Shown: positions 1 through 8,058 of the stretch, piece by piece
Numbering within the stretch: position 1 is the first letter of the stretch
Layout: every line of letters starts with the position of its first letter
Assembly: GCF_900101175.1 (NCBI RefSeq)
Contig: NZ_FNFQ01000002.1
Location: forward strand, 436,291-500,290
Reading direction: 5' to 3'
From: Stenotrophomonas pavanii
GTDB taxonomy: Bacteria > Pseudomonadota > Gammaproteobacteria > Xanthomonadales > Xanthomonadaceae
Length of the DNA stretch: 64,000 bases
Notes under the pieces: model-generated
Told to the model about the DNA's origin: nothing
Database searches by the model: none
What the model saw: only the letters and a program-made list of their open reading frames with translations
Translations under genes and position numbers: made by a program

Positions 1-1139
1 GCACCGCCCACTGCGCCACCGACAGCACCGACCGTGTTGTTGAGCGTGCCGCCCACTGCACTGCCGACCGTGCCGACCGTGCCGCTCAGCGCGCCACCCA
101 CCGTGCTCCCGACCGCACCGGCAGCGCCCTGCAGCGTGCCGCCCACGGCGCCCACGGCGCCGCCCACCAGATTGCCAACCCCGAGCGCGCTGTGCTGCGC
201 GGCTACGGCCGTCTGTCCAGCCAGCTTCAGGTTGCGGTCGGCGACGACTTCCTGGCCGTCCGGCGCCTGCACGCGCACCTTGCCGGCGGCGCCGGTGTCG
301 AACGCGGCGCTGATGGCACGATCGTGGGTTTCACCCGGCAACTCTTCCTTGGCCGGCAAGCGGACGGCCGCCGTCGCTCTGGCCTGGCCTTGCCCGTCGA
401 TGTGATGGCCGGCTACCGCCAGGCGCGCGTCGGTCCGGCTGTCGAGTGTGGTGTCCAGCCCGGGCAGCGACCCAGCGGTTGCGCCCTGCGGGCCGGCCGA
501 GGCGTGCGTACCCGCATCAAGCGAAGCGATCTGACGACCGGCGACGCCGACCTTGGCCTTGGCGCGCGCCCCAGCAGCGACAACAACCCCGGTTGACTGC
601 GCGCCCGGCGCAACGTGCGCGGCCAGCGACGCATCCACCTGTGCCGCGTTGGCCGCGGCGTTGCCCAGGCCCACATTGGCGCGGACATCGGCCGCCAGCG
701 CCGGCACGGCAATCTGCTTCGGCGCGGTGTTCGCTGCCAGCTTCACCTGCACCGTGGCCGGCAGCACGTCGCGCACCAGCGGCAGCGACGTGGTGTTCAG
801 CTGCAGGCCCACGCGGGCGTCCGCGCTGAGTGCCGGGCTGCTCTGCGCCTGTCGCGCGGCAGCGGCCAGGGCGACTTCCGCGTCGACCTTGACCGGCATC
901 GGCTGCGCATACTTGGCAGCCAGCGCCTGCAGGTCACGCAGCGATTGATTGGTCTCCGATGCCCCTGCGTGGCCGCTGGCCAGCACGCACAACAGTGCCA
1001 GAGCCAGCGCGGTGGGCATCAGCAGGGACGTGCGCGGATCGCGTGCGGCACTGCCACCGCTGTCGCCGGTGGCCAGTTCCGAGGCCACCACCAGAGCATT
1101 GAGCTGGCGGTTCCATACACGCCGGTAGATGCGGTTCAT
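1..1139 (-). CDS. ESPR-signal surface protein, 5' part only
   Basis: Reading leftward from the ATG at 1139, the frame stays open to the window edge (about 379 codons seen; the C-terminus lies outside). The product starts MNRIYRRVWNRQLNALVVAS, the extended signal peptide region (ESPR) typical of large type V-secreted adhesins and autotransporters, followed by a hydrophobic stretch (about residues 41-55) and likely cleavage after ASGHA. The mature part is Ala/Val/Gln-rich without a recognised domain. From about residue 325 it becomes a run of Gly-Ala-Val blocks of the GGTLxGTVGxVG type, which suggests a repetitive fibre or coil. ESPR proteins are known to be secreted; whether this one is an autotransporter or a two-partner substrate cannot be told without the C-terminus. 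A strong hairpin lies about 30 nt upstream of the start. Confidence 0.7.
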   Translation of the reverse strand, partial: MNRIYRRVWNRQLNALVVASELATGDSGGSAARDPRTSLLMPTALALALLCVLASGHAGASETNQSLRDLQALAAKYAQPMPVKVDAEVALAAAARQAQSSPALSADARVGLQLNTTSLPLVRDVLPATVQVKLAANTAPKQIAVPALAADVRANVGLGNAAANAAQVDASLAAHVAPGAQSTGVVVAAGARAKAKVGVAGRQIASLDAGTHASAGPQGATAGSLPGLDTTLDSRTDARLAVAGHHIDGQGQARATAAVRLPAKEELPGETHDRAISAAFDTGAAGKVRVQAPDGQEVVADRNLKLAGQTAVAAQHSALGVGNLVGGAVGAVGGTLQGAAGAVGSTVGGALSGTVGTVGSAVGGTLNNTVGAVGGAVGG

Positions 1140-1168
1140 GAGCATTTCCCCCGTAGACGAACAACTGG

Positions 1169-1207
1169 AATGTCAGTGGACTTGCCGCGAGGCAGGTGAC
1201 TGACATT
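1169..1207 (-). promoter_or_regulatory. 39-nt hairpin in the leader of the ESPR gene
   Basis: Outer arms AATGTCAGT (1169-1177) and ACTGACATT (1199-1207) are perfectly complementary. An inner stem 1180-1186/1191-1197 with one G-T pair closes a four-base loop. It ends 29 nt before the ATG at 1139, so it would sit in the 5' leader RNA or act as a DNA operator. Function is inferred only from position. Confidence 0.45.
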
Positions 1208-1336
1208 TCAGCGGTTGCAACGGAGCTGGCGCACTTCAATCCGGCACGGCAATCGCGCATTCCGGCAAATCCACGGCCGGAATCGGCAGCCGGTTATGCA
1301 GAAGCGGCAACATGATCGGCAAGCGGATGCGCAATT

Positions 1337-1352
1337 CCGGCACGAATGCCGG
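1337..1352 (-). terminator. possible terminator hairpin behind the AraC gene
   Basis: CCGGCA/TGCCGG arms with a TTCG loop on the minus strand, about 22 nt past the stop of the AraC gene. No clear T-tract follows, so termination is uncertain. A second 8-bp inverted repeat (ATTCCGGC/GCCGGAAT) lies at 1259-1283. Confidence 0.3.
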
Positions 1353-1374
1353 GTAAACCCTTGCAGGGCCTGGC

Positions 1375-2385
1375 TCAGGCCGGCTGGCCGATCTGCGCGG
1401 GGGCGCGCATCAGGGTGTCGCGCGGCAGCTCGCCGAATACCTTGCGGTAATTGTCAGCGAAGCGCGACAGGTCCCACAGGCCGCAGCTGAGCGCGATGGC
1501 CTTCACCGAGCGACGGCTGGAATCGGCCATCGACAGGCTGCGGCACGCCGCGCACAGGCGCAGCATGGAGAGATAACGATTGGGCGAAGTGCCGAACAGA
1601 TCCTCGAACGCGTAGCGCAGGCCGCGTTCGCTGACACCGGCGGCATCGCATATTTCATTCATGTAGATGTTGCGGCGCAGGTTGAGCCGCATGAAGTTTT
1701 CTGCCCGCTGCGCGATCAGATAATGCGTGCGCCGCGCGCGGCTGCACCCCGGGCGATCCGCCGCACCCGCGCCGAGCAGGGCCTGCACATGCTCGTGCAG
1801 AAGATGCTCGGTTTCTTCCGGCTGCAGGCCGGCGCCCTGCCCCAGCTGCAGGTGCAGCTGCTGGTAATGGCGCGCCAGCGGCGTGGCTTCGCTGCCCAGG
1901 GTGAAAAGTGACAGGGCCTGGCCGGCCGGTGGCGTGCTGCGCAGGCTCAGCTCGGTCAGCTTGCGCTGCACCCGCGCCACCGGCACCAGCATCAGGGTCA
2001 TGTGCGTGCCCGGGCTCAGGGTGAACTCACTGATGCCCTCCGGCATGATCGTCAACGCCATGCCCGCCGTCAGCGGTACGCCGTGGCACCAGCTCTGCGT
2101 TTCATCCGTGGCGTGCAGGTAACCGAGCATCGCCCAGTCCGGTGGCAGCATGAAGCGGCCACGGCAATGGAAACCGCAGCTGATGCTGCAGAACAGGGCT
2201 TCCTCGTGCACGCGCGAAGCAAACGCCGCACGTGGCCCGTTGCCATCCAGCAGCAGCAGTTCGACATCACAGACACGAAGCACCCCGCCCAGCGTCGCCA
2301 GGTCTATCGACCGCAGGCCGCTGTCGTCGCTGTCTCCTACCCCACCATCGACCATGACAGTGTTGTCCCCCCGTTGATCCGCCAT
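1375..2385 (-). CDS. AraC-family transcriptional regulator
   Basis: 336 aa if started at the ATG at 2385, which has GGGGG 8 nt upstream; a GTG at 2418 and an ATG at 2355 are alternatives. The C-terminal third carries the paired helix-turn-helix of AraC/XylS proteins: NIYMNEICDAAGVSERGLRY for the first helix pair and VKAIALSCGLWDLSRFADNY for the second, ending with FGELPRDTL. The N-terminal half resembles the ligand-binding region of the AraC_binding_2 type (Cys-rich, GFHCRGRFMLPPDW), but no effector can be inferred. It lies between the ESPR gene (same strand) and the Flp/Tad locus (opposite strand), so control of either surface structure is plausible but not shown. Confidence 0.85.
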   Translation of the reverse strand: MADQRGDNTVMVDGGVGDSDDSGLRSIDLATLGGVLRVCDVELLLLDGNGPRAAFASRVHEEALFCSISCGFHCRGRFMLPPDWAMLGYLHATDETQSWCHGVPLTAGMALTIMPEGISEFTLSPGTHMTLMLVPVARVQRKLTELSLRSTPPAGQALSLFTLGSEATPLARHYQQLHLQLGQGAGLQPEETEHLLHEHVQALLGAGAADRPGCSRARRTHYLIAQRAENFMRLNLRRNIYMNEICDAAGVSERGLRYAFEDLFGTSPNRYLSMLRLCAACRSLSMADSSRRSVKAIALSCGLWDLSRFADNYRKVFGELPRDTLMRAPAQIGQPA

Positions 2386-2586
2386 CCGCTGCGGCCCCCA
2401 CTGCCTGACAGGGCGCACAACGATCCAGAATCCATTTCCGTTGCCACGCCAGCCGCGCCGGCGTCGATGCGATCGTACAAATCAATGCAAGAGCTTGAAT
2501 GCGAGTATGCCCGATAATCCGCAGCGGTAAAGCCATCGACCGGCATGAAGAAAGTAGATACACAGGTGAAGAAAATGTCGGAACCG

Positions 2587-2604
2587 CTGGCATGGTTTTC
2601 GCAT
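2587..2604 (+). promoter_or_regulatory. sigma-54-like promoter ahead of the flp leader
   Basis: CTGGCATGGTTTTCGCAT matches the -24/-12 pattern: GG at 2589-2590 and GC at 2601-2602 are separated by exactly 10 nt. It lies in an AT-richer stretch (about 2520-2760) of an otherwise GC-rich 651-bp gap between the AraC gene and the pilin, and points toward flp. If real, the transcript would begin near 2614 and carry a leader of about 420 nt. The -24 half is TGGCAT rather than TGGCAC. No other gene is seen in 2386-3036. Confidence 0.35.
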
Positions 2605-2905
2605 GCGGAATCACATTATCTACACGACGATGAATCGTTCTGCCTGGGAATGGATTTGCGTCACAGAAAAAATCTGAAAGTTTCAGGGCAGCGGGGTTTC
2701 TGCCGAATTTGCATATAGGTTCCTGTTGCAGCCAACTTCCATTCAGGCAAAGTCGATACCACGGTGATCCGGCCATCTGATCCGGCCGCACCCAGGGGAC
2801 AGCATGACCAAGCACGCATCATCGGATGCCTCGACCAACGGCCCTGCGCCGTGCGGTCGCGACCGCGCGGCCCGTGTCCCGCCGGGAAACGATCACCCTG
2901 CTTGA

Positions 2906-2980
2906 GCACGGCGGGCCCGTCCCGCCGTGCCTCCCCCGCCAGGACGTGCGGGGGCCACGGACGATCCCGGCGGAGCCGGG
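2906..2980 (+). promoter_or_regulatory. three consecutive GC hairpins in the flp leader
   Basis: Stem 1 is GCACGGCGGG/CCCGCCGTGC (2906-2915/2921-2930), stem 2 CCCCCGC/GCGGGGG (2933-2939/2948-2954) and stem 3 CCCGG/CCGGG (2966-2970/2976-2980). They end 56 nt before the pilin ATG. Their spacing suggests a structured 5' untranslated region that could affect stability or translation of the pilin RNA. No riboswitch class is recognised. Confidence 0.4.
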
Positions 2981-3036
2981 CCACCGCCCAACGCAGGTGT
3001 ACTGCATCCGCAGACAGGTAGAGGGAGACATTGGTC

Positions 3037-3225
3037 ATGAACGCATCGGTCCGCAAATTCCTGAAGGAAGAAGACGGTGTCACCGCGCTCGAGTACGGGC
3101 TGCTGGCTGCCGTCATCGCTGGCGTCCTGATCGCGGTCGGCAACGACCAGATCAAGGGGTTCTTCGAAACGCTGTTCAAGAACCTCTCCGCACTGGCCAC
3201 CAAGGCGTCCGGCTCGACGACCTAG
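3037..3225 (+). CDS. flp: Flp-type pilin subunit
   Basis: 62 aa, started at the ATG at 3037 with AGGGAG 9 nt upstream; a TTG two codons earlier is less likely. This is the major structural subunit of the Flp/Tad pilus. The Flp signature is present: a short basic leader ending in Gly14, then V-T-A-L-E-Y with Glu at +5 and Tyr at +6 of the mature chain, then a hydrophobic helix (about residues 21-35). Cleavage after Gly14 by the downstream prepilin peptidase would leave a mature pilin of 48 residues. It is the first gene of the locus and is followed by a strong hairpin, as expected for a pilin made in excess over its assembly proteins. Confidence 0.95.
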   Translation: MNASVRKFLKEEDGVTALEYGLLAAVIAGVLIAVGNDQIKGFFETLFKNLSALATKASGSTT

Positions 3226-3232
3226 GCGGCGA

Positions 3233-3257
3233 CCGCGGGCCGCCTTGAGGCCCGCGG
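3233..3257 (+). terminator. hairpin between pilin and prepilin peptidase (possible attenuator)
   Basis: Nine-bp GC stem, 3233-3241 paired with 3249-3257 (core CCGCGGGC/GCCCGCGG), 7-nt loop, starting 8 nt after the flp stop. There is no T-run, so it may stabilise the flp RNA end or give partial termination before cpaA. Confidence 0.45.
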
Positions 3258-3314
3258 CCACGGGGGGCAGGGAACCAGGTGAAGACCGTCCAGTGACGGA
3301 CGACGGAGTGTGCG

Positions 3315-3860
3315 ATGACACTGCTGGGATTGTTGGCCATCGGCGTGTGCCTGCGGATCGCGATCAGTGATCTGTACGCCCGCAGGGTGCCCAATGCCTG
3401 GCTGGTGGCTGCGGGTGTCATCGCTGCGCTCGCGATCATCGCCGGCCAGTTCAGCGCACCTCGCCTGCCCTGGCTGCCCCACGTCGCTGGCGCGGTGCTC
3501 GGCCTGCTGGCGCTGCTGCCGTTCTACGCCCTGCGCTGGATGGGCGCCGGCGACGTGAAGTTCTTCGCAGTGCTGGGGCTGATGCTGGGCTGGCAGGCGC
3601 TGCTGCCGGTCTGGCTGGCAGCCAGCCTCGCCGCCGGAGTGCACGCGGTGGTGGTGCTGGCGGGCCGCCGCTTGGGCGTGCTGTTGCCCGGGCACCTGCA
3701 GATGCAGGTCAGCCGCACCAGCACGCAGTGGCAATCCCATCCGGCGCTACGCGACATGCAGGCCGCCCGCCAGGGGCGACGCGGCATTCCCTATGCGGCG
3801 TATCTGGCACTGGCGGCCATCGGCTGGGTGCTGGTCCGCATCTACGGAGGTGCACCATGA
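3315..3860 (+). CDS. cpaA: prepilin peptidase of the Flp/Tad system
   Basis: 181-aa polytopic membrane protein, an A24-type aspartic protease (CpaA/TadV). Both catalytic aspartates of the family are visible: Asp19 in ISDLYARRVPN and Asp80 in the GxGD motif WMGAGDVKFF. It should cleave the leader of Flp and of the TadE-like pseudopilin at the cytoplasmic membrane face. It lacks the methyltransferase domain of type IV pilus PilD, as usual for this class. The stop overlaps the next gene by 4 nt (ATGA), which indicates coupled translation. Confidence 0.92.
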   Translation: MTLLGLLAIGVCLRIAISDLYARRVPNAWLVAAGVIAALAIIAGQFSAPRLPWLPHVAGAVLGLLALLPFYALRWMGAGDVKFFAVLGLMLGWQALLPVWLAASLAAGVHAVVVLAGRRLGVLLPGHLQMQVSRTSTQWQSHPALRDMQAARQGRRGIPYAAYLALAAIGWVLVRIYGGAP

Positions 3861-4333
3861 ACGTTCACGGCCCTCGCCTGCAACGTGGCGCCGCCAGCAT
3901 CGAGTTCGCCCTGATGCTGATGCTGGGCCTGCTGCCATTGCTGCTTTTCACGTTTTCCGGCGTGATGATCATGGCGGCGCAGCAGACCCTGGCCACCGCC
4001 TCGGCCGAAGGTGCGCGTGCCTCGCTGCGCTACGGCACAGCCGGCGAACGTCGCACCGCCGCCTGTGTCGCCGCGCGCACATCGATGCAGTGGCTGCTGC
4101 AGTTTTCCAAGCAGAACGTCGACTGCAGCGCAGGCGGCAGCAATGCCATCGTGGTGTCGGCGCAGGCACCGTGCGCCGGCCTGGCCACGGCACAGTGCAT
4201 GACCGTCACTGTCAGCTACGACTACGCCAGCCATCCCTTCCTGCCCGGCACCGCAACGCTGTACCGGTGGGTGATGCAGGCCCCCATCCGCAGCGTCGCG
4301 GTCGCCCAGCTCGATCTCGGCAGCGGCAATTGA
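3857..4333 (+). CDS. TadE-like minor pseudopilin
   Basis: 158 aa, started at 3857 with GGAGGT 5 nt upstream and a 4-nt overlap with cpaA. It begins with the TadE signature, RGAASIEFALMLMLGLLPLL: a processing site before a Glu-containing hydrophobic helix (about residues 10-40). The globular remainder has four cysteines (Cys69, Cys89 and two further on) that could form periplasmic disulfides. TadE-like proteins are minor pseudopilins processed by the same peptidase and needed for Flp pilus assembly. Only one short TadE is present; the large TadG at 12663 probably plays the second role. Confidence 0.85.
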   Translation: MNVHGPRLQRGAASIEFALMLMLGLLPLLLFTFSGVMIMAAQQTLATASAEGARASLRYGTAGERRTAACVAARTSMQWLLQFSKQNVDCSAGGSNAIVVSAQAPCAGLATAQCMTVTVSYDYASHPFLPGTATLYRWVMQAPIRSVAVAQLDLGSGN

Positions 4334-4358
4334 TGATCGGTATTTTGGAGACGATTCC

Positions 4359-5396
4359 ATGCTCAAGTTGACCCGCATCGCTGCCATTGCCCTGATAGGC
4401 CTGGCCGTGCTGCTGGCGCTGGTCGCCTTCATGATCGGACGCAAGCCGGCCGCACCCACCACAGTCGCGCCGGTGGCCCACAGCGAGGCGCAGGCAATCA
4501 CCGTCGTGGAAGCCGTGGCACGCCTGCCCGCGGGCGAGCCGATCAGCGCCAACGGCCTGCGCCTGGCCCAGCGCACCACGCCGGTCGCCGGCGCCGCCAC
4601 CAGCATCGCCGCCGTGGTCGGCAAAGTGCCGGTGCAGGACATCGCCGAAGGCAGCCCGATCAGCAGCAGCGCGTTGGCACAGGGCTTCTCGCTGCAACTG
4701 CGGCCGGGCGAGCGCGCGTTGGCCGTGCCCGTGGACGAACTGGTTGGTGCTGGCAACCGCATCCTTCCTGGCGACTTTGTCGACGTCTTCCTCAACCTGC
4801 GCAACGCCCAGCCCAGCGTCAACGGCCCCGGCGAAGCCGGACAGACGCGCCTGCTGCTGTCGCGTCTGCGCGTGCTGAGCTACGGCCAGCAGGACATTGC
4901 GCCGGTCGCCACGGAGGTCTCCACCGGCAGCGACGTCGACACCCGCAACGATCCACGCGCAGCCGACATCACCGGAAGCGGCAGCAGCCGTGCCAACAAC
5001 ACTGAGCCGGCGCAGCCCGCGCGCAGTGCGGTGCTGGCCGTGCCCGTGGCCGATGCCAATCGCCTGCTGCTGGGCGCCCAGCAAGGCAAGCTGTTCCTGG
5101 CACTGCGCAATCCCGCCGACACCGGCCAGCCCGACCTGGCGCTGTTTCCGCAGTCGCGCGGCGTGATCGATCCCCTGCGCGGGCTGGATGCGGAGCAGCA
5201 GCTGGCACTTCAGCGCCCGGAAAACCATGCCTTCGCCGGCATCGACAGCGATGCGCTGGCCGGCCGTGGCACGGCGCCGGCGCGCACCGGCGCCGACGCA
5301 CCGGCCCGGGCGCCGGCGCCACGCCGCAGCGCGCCGCGCGCGTCCGGCATCGAGATCATCCGCGGCGACAGCTCCGCGCCTCGCGGCTCCCTCTGA
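4359..5396 (+). CDS. cpaB: Flp pilus assembly protein CpaB/RcpC
   Basis: 345 aa with one N-terminal membrane anchor (about residues 7-26), then a SAF/AFP-like domain (about 45-120: LPAGEPISANGLRLAQRTTP, IAEGSPISSSALA) and the RcpC domain including RPGERALAVPVDELVGAGNRILPGDFVDVFL. CpaB is a periplasmic partner of the secretin CpaC. The C-terminal about 70 residues are Ala/Pro/Arg-rich and look disordered. It lies directly ahead of cpaC with an 18-nt gap. Family assignment is confident; the exact start is supported by GGAG about 10 nt upstream. Confidence 0.9.
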   Translation: MLKLTRIAAIALIGLAVLLALVAFMIGRKPAAPTTVAPVAHSEAQAITVVEAVARLPAGEPISANGLRLAQRTTPVAGAATSIAAVVGKVPVQDIAEGSPISSSALAQGFSLQLRPGERALAVPVDELVGAGNRILPGDFVDVFLNLRNAQPSVNGPGEAGQTRLLLSRLRVLSYGQQDIAPVATEVSTGSDVDTRNDPRAADITGSGSSRANNTEPAQPARSAVLAVPVADANRLLLGAQQGKLFLALRNPADTGQPDLALFPQSRGVIDPLRGLDAEQQLALQRPENHAFAGIDSDALAGRGTAPARTGADAPARAPAPRRSAPRASGIEIIRGDSSAPRGSL

Positions 5397-5414
5397 CCTG
5401 CATCGAGTGCATCC

Positions 5415-6773
5415 ATGACCGAACGCCGCTGCCGTCCACGCATCTCCCCCCGCCAGCGCTGGCTGGCCCTGCTGCTGGTGCTGCTGGCACCGGCAACGAG
5501 CGTGGCCGCCGACGATCTGGTGCTGCAGGCGCGCGAGCAGCGGCCGTGGACCCTGCCGGCCGACCTGGAGCGCGTGGCCATTGCCGACCCCGGCGTGGCC
5601 GACCTCGTGATGCTGCGCGGCCAGCGCCAGGCGCTGCTGGTCGGCAAGACCCCCGGAACCACCACCCTGTTGCTGTGGCACCGCAGGCAGGCCGAGCCAC
5701 AGCGGTTGACGGTAAGGGTGGAGAGCGCCGTGCAGGGCGCCGCGCGTACCGGCGGCAACGACCTGGTGTTCACCCAGCAGGACCAGCAGGGCCTGCTGCA
5801 GGGAAACACCGACAGCGTGCTCTCGCACATGCAGGCGCAGCGCACCGCAGCGATGGCGCTGGGCAAGGATGGGGTCCTTGCCGATACATCCACCATCAGC
5901 AGCGGTGGCGTGGTCCAGGTCGAGGTCAAGGTGGTCGAGTTCAACAAGACCGCGATGAAGCAGATCGGCATCAACTTCCAGAACCGCAACGGCGGCTTCG
6001 CCTATGGCTTCGCACGGCCCGGCACCGGCCTGCCCGGCAATACCGGCCTGCTGCCCGGCATGAAGGAAGGCAACAGCAGCAACGAAGCGGCGTCGCCCAT
6101 TTCCTCGGCGTTCCGGCTGGTGTTCGGCTCAACCAAGGGGCTGTGGAATGCCGATGTCGAACTGCTGCAGAGCAATGGCATGGCGCGCGTGCTGGCCGAG
6201 CCGACGCTGGTGGCACTGTCCGGCCAAAGCGCCAGCTTCCTGGCCGGTGGCGAACTGCCGATCCTGGAACCGCAGGGACTGGGCACGACCACCATCACCT
6301 ACAAGCCTTTCGGCATCGGCCTGACCGTGACCCCGACCGTGCTGGCCGCGAACCGGATCGCGCTGAAGGTGGCACCGGAGGCCAGCGATCTGGACTACAG
6401 CAACGCGATCGTGCTCAACAACGTGCAGATCCCTTCGATCACCACCCGCCGCGCCGACACCACGGTCGAGCTGGGCGATGGCGAGAGCTTCGTCATCGGC
6501 GGCCTGGTCAGCTCCAACATCGTCTCCAACGTCAACAAGATTCCACTGCTGGGCGACCTGCCGATCATTGGTTCGTTCTTCCGCAACTTCGACTACAAGC
6601 GCCAGGACAAGGAACTGGTGATCATCGTCACCCCGCGCCTGGTGCAGCCGCTGGCACGCAACACCGAACTGCCGCTGCCCGGCGAGCGCGAAGCCAAGCC
6701 GCATCTTCCCGAATGGGGTTCCTGGCTGCTGGGGCCGGTCAGCCAGGACCCCGTGCCCGGCTTCTCGCGCTGA
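5415..6773 (+). CDS. cpaC: Flp pilus secretin CpaC/RcpA
   Basis: 452 aa, with an N-terminal signal peptide (about residues 1-31, ending SVAA). A pilot/N-domain region follows (BON-like, TLPADLERVAIADPGVADLV; KTPGTTTLLLW), then the type II/III secretin core from about residue 150: GGVVQVEVKVVEFNK, VLAEPTLVALSGQSASFLAGGELPI and VPLLGDLPIIGSFF-like motifs near the end. It forms the outer-membrane channel through which the Flp pilus emerges. No CpaD/RcpB-type stabilising protein is found nearby, so another protein may do this job. Confidence 0.93.
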   Translation: MTERRCRPRISPRQRWLALLLVLLAPATSVAADDLVLQAREQRPWTLPADLERVAIADPGVADLVMLRGQRQALLVGKTPGTTTLLLWHRRQAEPQRLTVRVESAVQGAARTGGNDLVFTQQDQQGLLQGNTDSVLSHMQAQRTAAMALGKDGVLADTSTISSGGVVQVEVKVVEFNKTAMKQIGINFQNRNGGFAYGFARPGTGLPGNTGLLPGMKEGNSSNEAASPISSAFRLVFGSTKGLWNADVELLQSNGMARVLAEPTLVALSGQSASFLAGGELPILEPQGLGTTTITYKPFGIGLTVTPTVLAANRIALKVAPEASDLDYSNAIVLNNVQIPSITTRRADTTVELGDGESFVIGGLVSSNIVSNVNKIPLLGDLPIIGSFFRNFDYKRQDKELVIIVTPRLVQPLARNTELPLPGEREAKPHLPEWGSWLLGPVSQDPVPGFSR

Positions 6774-6846
6774 CCTCCATGACGCCTGCGGAACCACGCC
6801 CATGCCCTACGCCACCGCCCAGCCGCTGCATCCGCAAGGACCGCCG

Positions 6847-8058
6847 ATGAACCTGGTCCTGTACGGCATCGACCGCGAACTGCTGCCCCGGCTGGCCGCC
6901 AAGCTGCCGCCGACCACCAGCCTGCACTGGCAGGACAGCAGTGCGCCGACCTCGGCGCAGGACCTGCAACGCGGCCCGCAGAGCCTGGTGCTGCTGGACT
7001 TCCGGCCCGAGCACGCGGCTGCCTCGAGCGTGCTGGCACAGCAGCTGCAGCAGACCCAACCGGACCTGGCGCTGGTCGCGGTCGGCGCCACCAGCGCCGG
7101 CCAGGTCGAAGGCGTGGTGATTGCCCTGCGCGCCGGCCTGCGCGATGTGCTGGACCTGGACAGTGACAACGCCGGCATCGAAGCCGCCCTGCGCCGTGCG
7201 CTGTCACCACGCCCGGCCGCGGTTGCGCAGAACGCGCACAAGGCGCGCCTGATCGTGCTGCTGGGCGTGCGCGCCGGCGTCGGCACCAGTACCCTGGCCG
7301 CGCATCTTTCGGTGTTGGCGCAGCAGACGCGGGCCCTTGCCCAGGGCGATGCAGTGCAGCAAGACGGCCTGCTGATGGAACTGGCACAGCCGTCCGGTGA
7401 CCTTGCGCTGTACCTCAATCTCGACAGCCGCTTCCACTATGAGGATGCGCTGCGCAACGCCAGCCGCATCGACGCCACCCTCGCCCGCACCGCGATGGCG
7501 CGCCATGACTCCGGGCTGGTGCTGCTGGACCGTGCCGGCGGCAGTGACGCCGTGCCGCCGTCCGACCCTGGCGCGCTGCTGCAGCGCCTGCGCGGGGTGT
7601 TCGCCAGCGTGCTGTGTGATGCCGGCGGCTGCCCGCTGCGGCAGCTGCCGCCGCTGTTGCTGGACCAGGCCGACGAGATCTGGCTGGTCACCGATGCGTC
7701 GATCGCCACGCTGGTCTCGCTGGACCAGGCGCTGAAGCACCTGGCAGGCCAGCGCGAGCGCGAGAAGCGCCTGCAGCTGGTGATCAACCGCCACGACGAC
7801 AGCAGCGGCATGAGCCCGGAGCAGATCGCACGCCGCTTCGAAGTGCCGTTGCTGGCGACACTGCCTGAACGACCGCGTGTGCGCTTGGCCGCCAGCCAGG
7901 GCCACCTGCTGCTGCAGGATGCGCCGCGCGATCCCTACCTGCGTGCCCTCGCCCCGCTCGTGCCACGGCTGGATCCGGCTGCCTGCCCGGTCCAGCCGCA
8001 TGGCCTGCGGGAAAGACTCTCCCTTGCCCTGGGTGGATCGCAATGGAAGACAAGGTAA
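6847..8058 (+). CDS. cpaE: CpaE/TadZ-like pilus localisation ATPase
   Basis: 403 aa if started at the ATG at 6847 (AAGGA 6 nt upstream); the ATG at 6802 lacks a good ribosome site. An N-terminal receiver-like region (LVLLDFRPEHA; LVAVGATSAGQVEGVVIALRAGLRDVL) precedes a ParA/MinD-like region starting near residue 132 (LIVLLGVRAGVGTSTLAAHL). The signature lysine of the deviant Walker A is replaced by Arg-Ala, so ATP binding may be weakened. TadZ/CpaE proteins place the Tad machinery, often at a cell pole. The gene overlaps cpaF by 16 nt. Confidence 0.82.
   Translation: MNLVLYGIDRELLPRLAAKLPPTTSLHWQDSSAPTSAQDLQRGPQSLVLLDFRPEHAAASSVLAQQLQQTQPDLALVAVGATSAGQVEGVVIALRAGLRDVLDLDSDNAGIEAALRRALSPRPAAVAQNAHKARLIVLLGVRAGVGTSTLAAHLSVLAQQTRALAQGDAVQQDGLLMELAQPSGDLALYLNLDSRFHYEDALRNASRIDATLARTAMARHDSGLVLLDRAGGSDAVPPSDPGALLQRLRGVFASVLCDAGGCPLRQLPPLLLDQADEIWLVTDASIATLVSLDQALKHLAGQREREKRLQLVINRHDDSSGMSPEQIARRFEVPLLATLPERPRVRLAASQGHLLLQDAPRDPYLRALAPLVPRLDPAACPVQPHGLRERLSLALGGSQWKTR

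Noticed and set aside
192..1199. Several plus-strand frames at the left edge
   Set aside because: The minus-strand frame from 1139 shows an ESPR signal peptide and regular Gly-rich repeats; the plus frames show neither.
2764..3248. Small frames in the flp leader
   Set aside because: Basic, low-complexity products with no ribosome site that agree poorly with the hairpin-rich leader; the pilin itself is clear.
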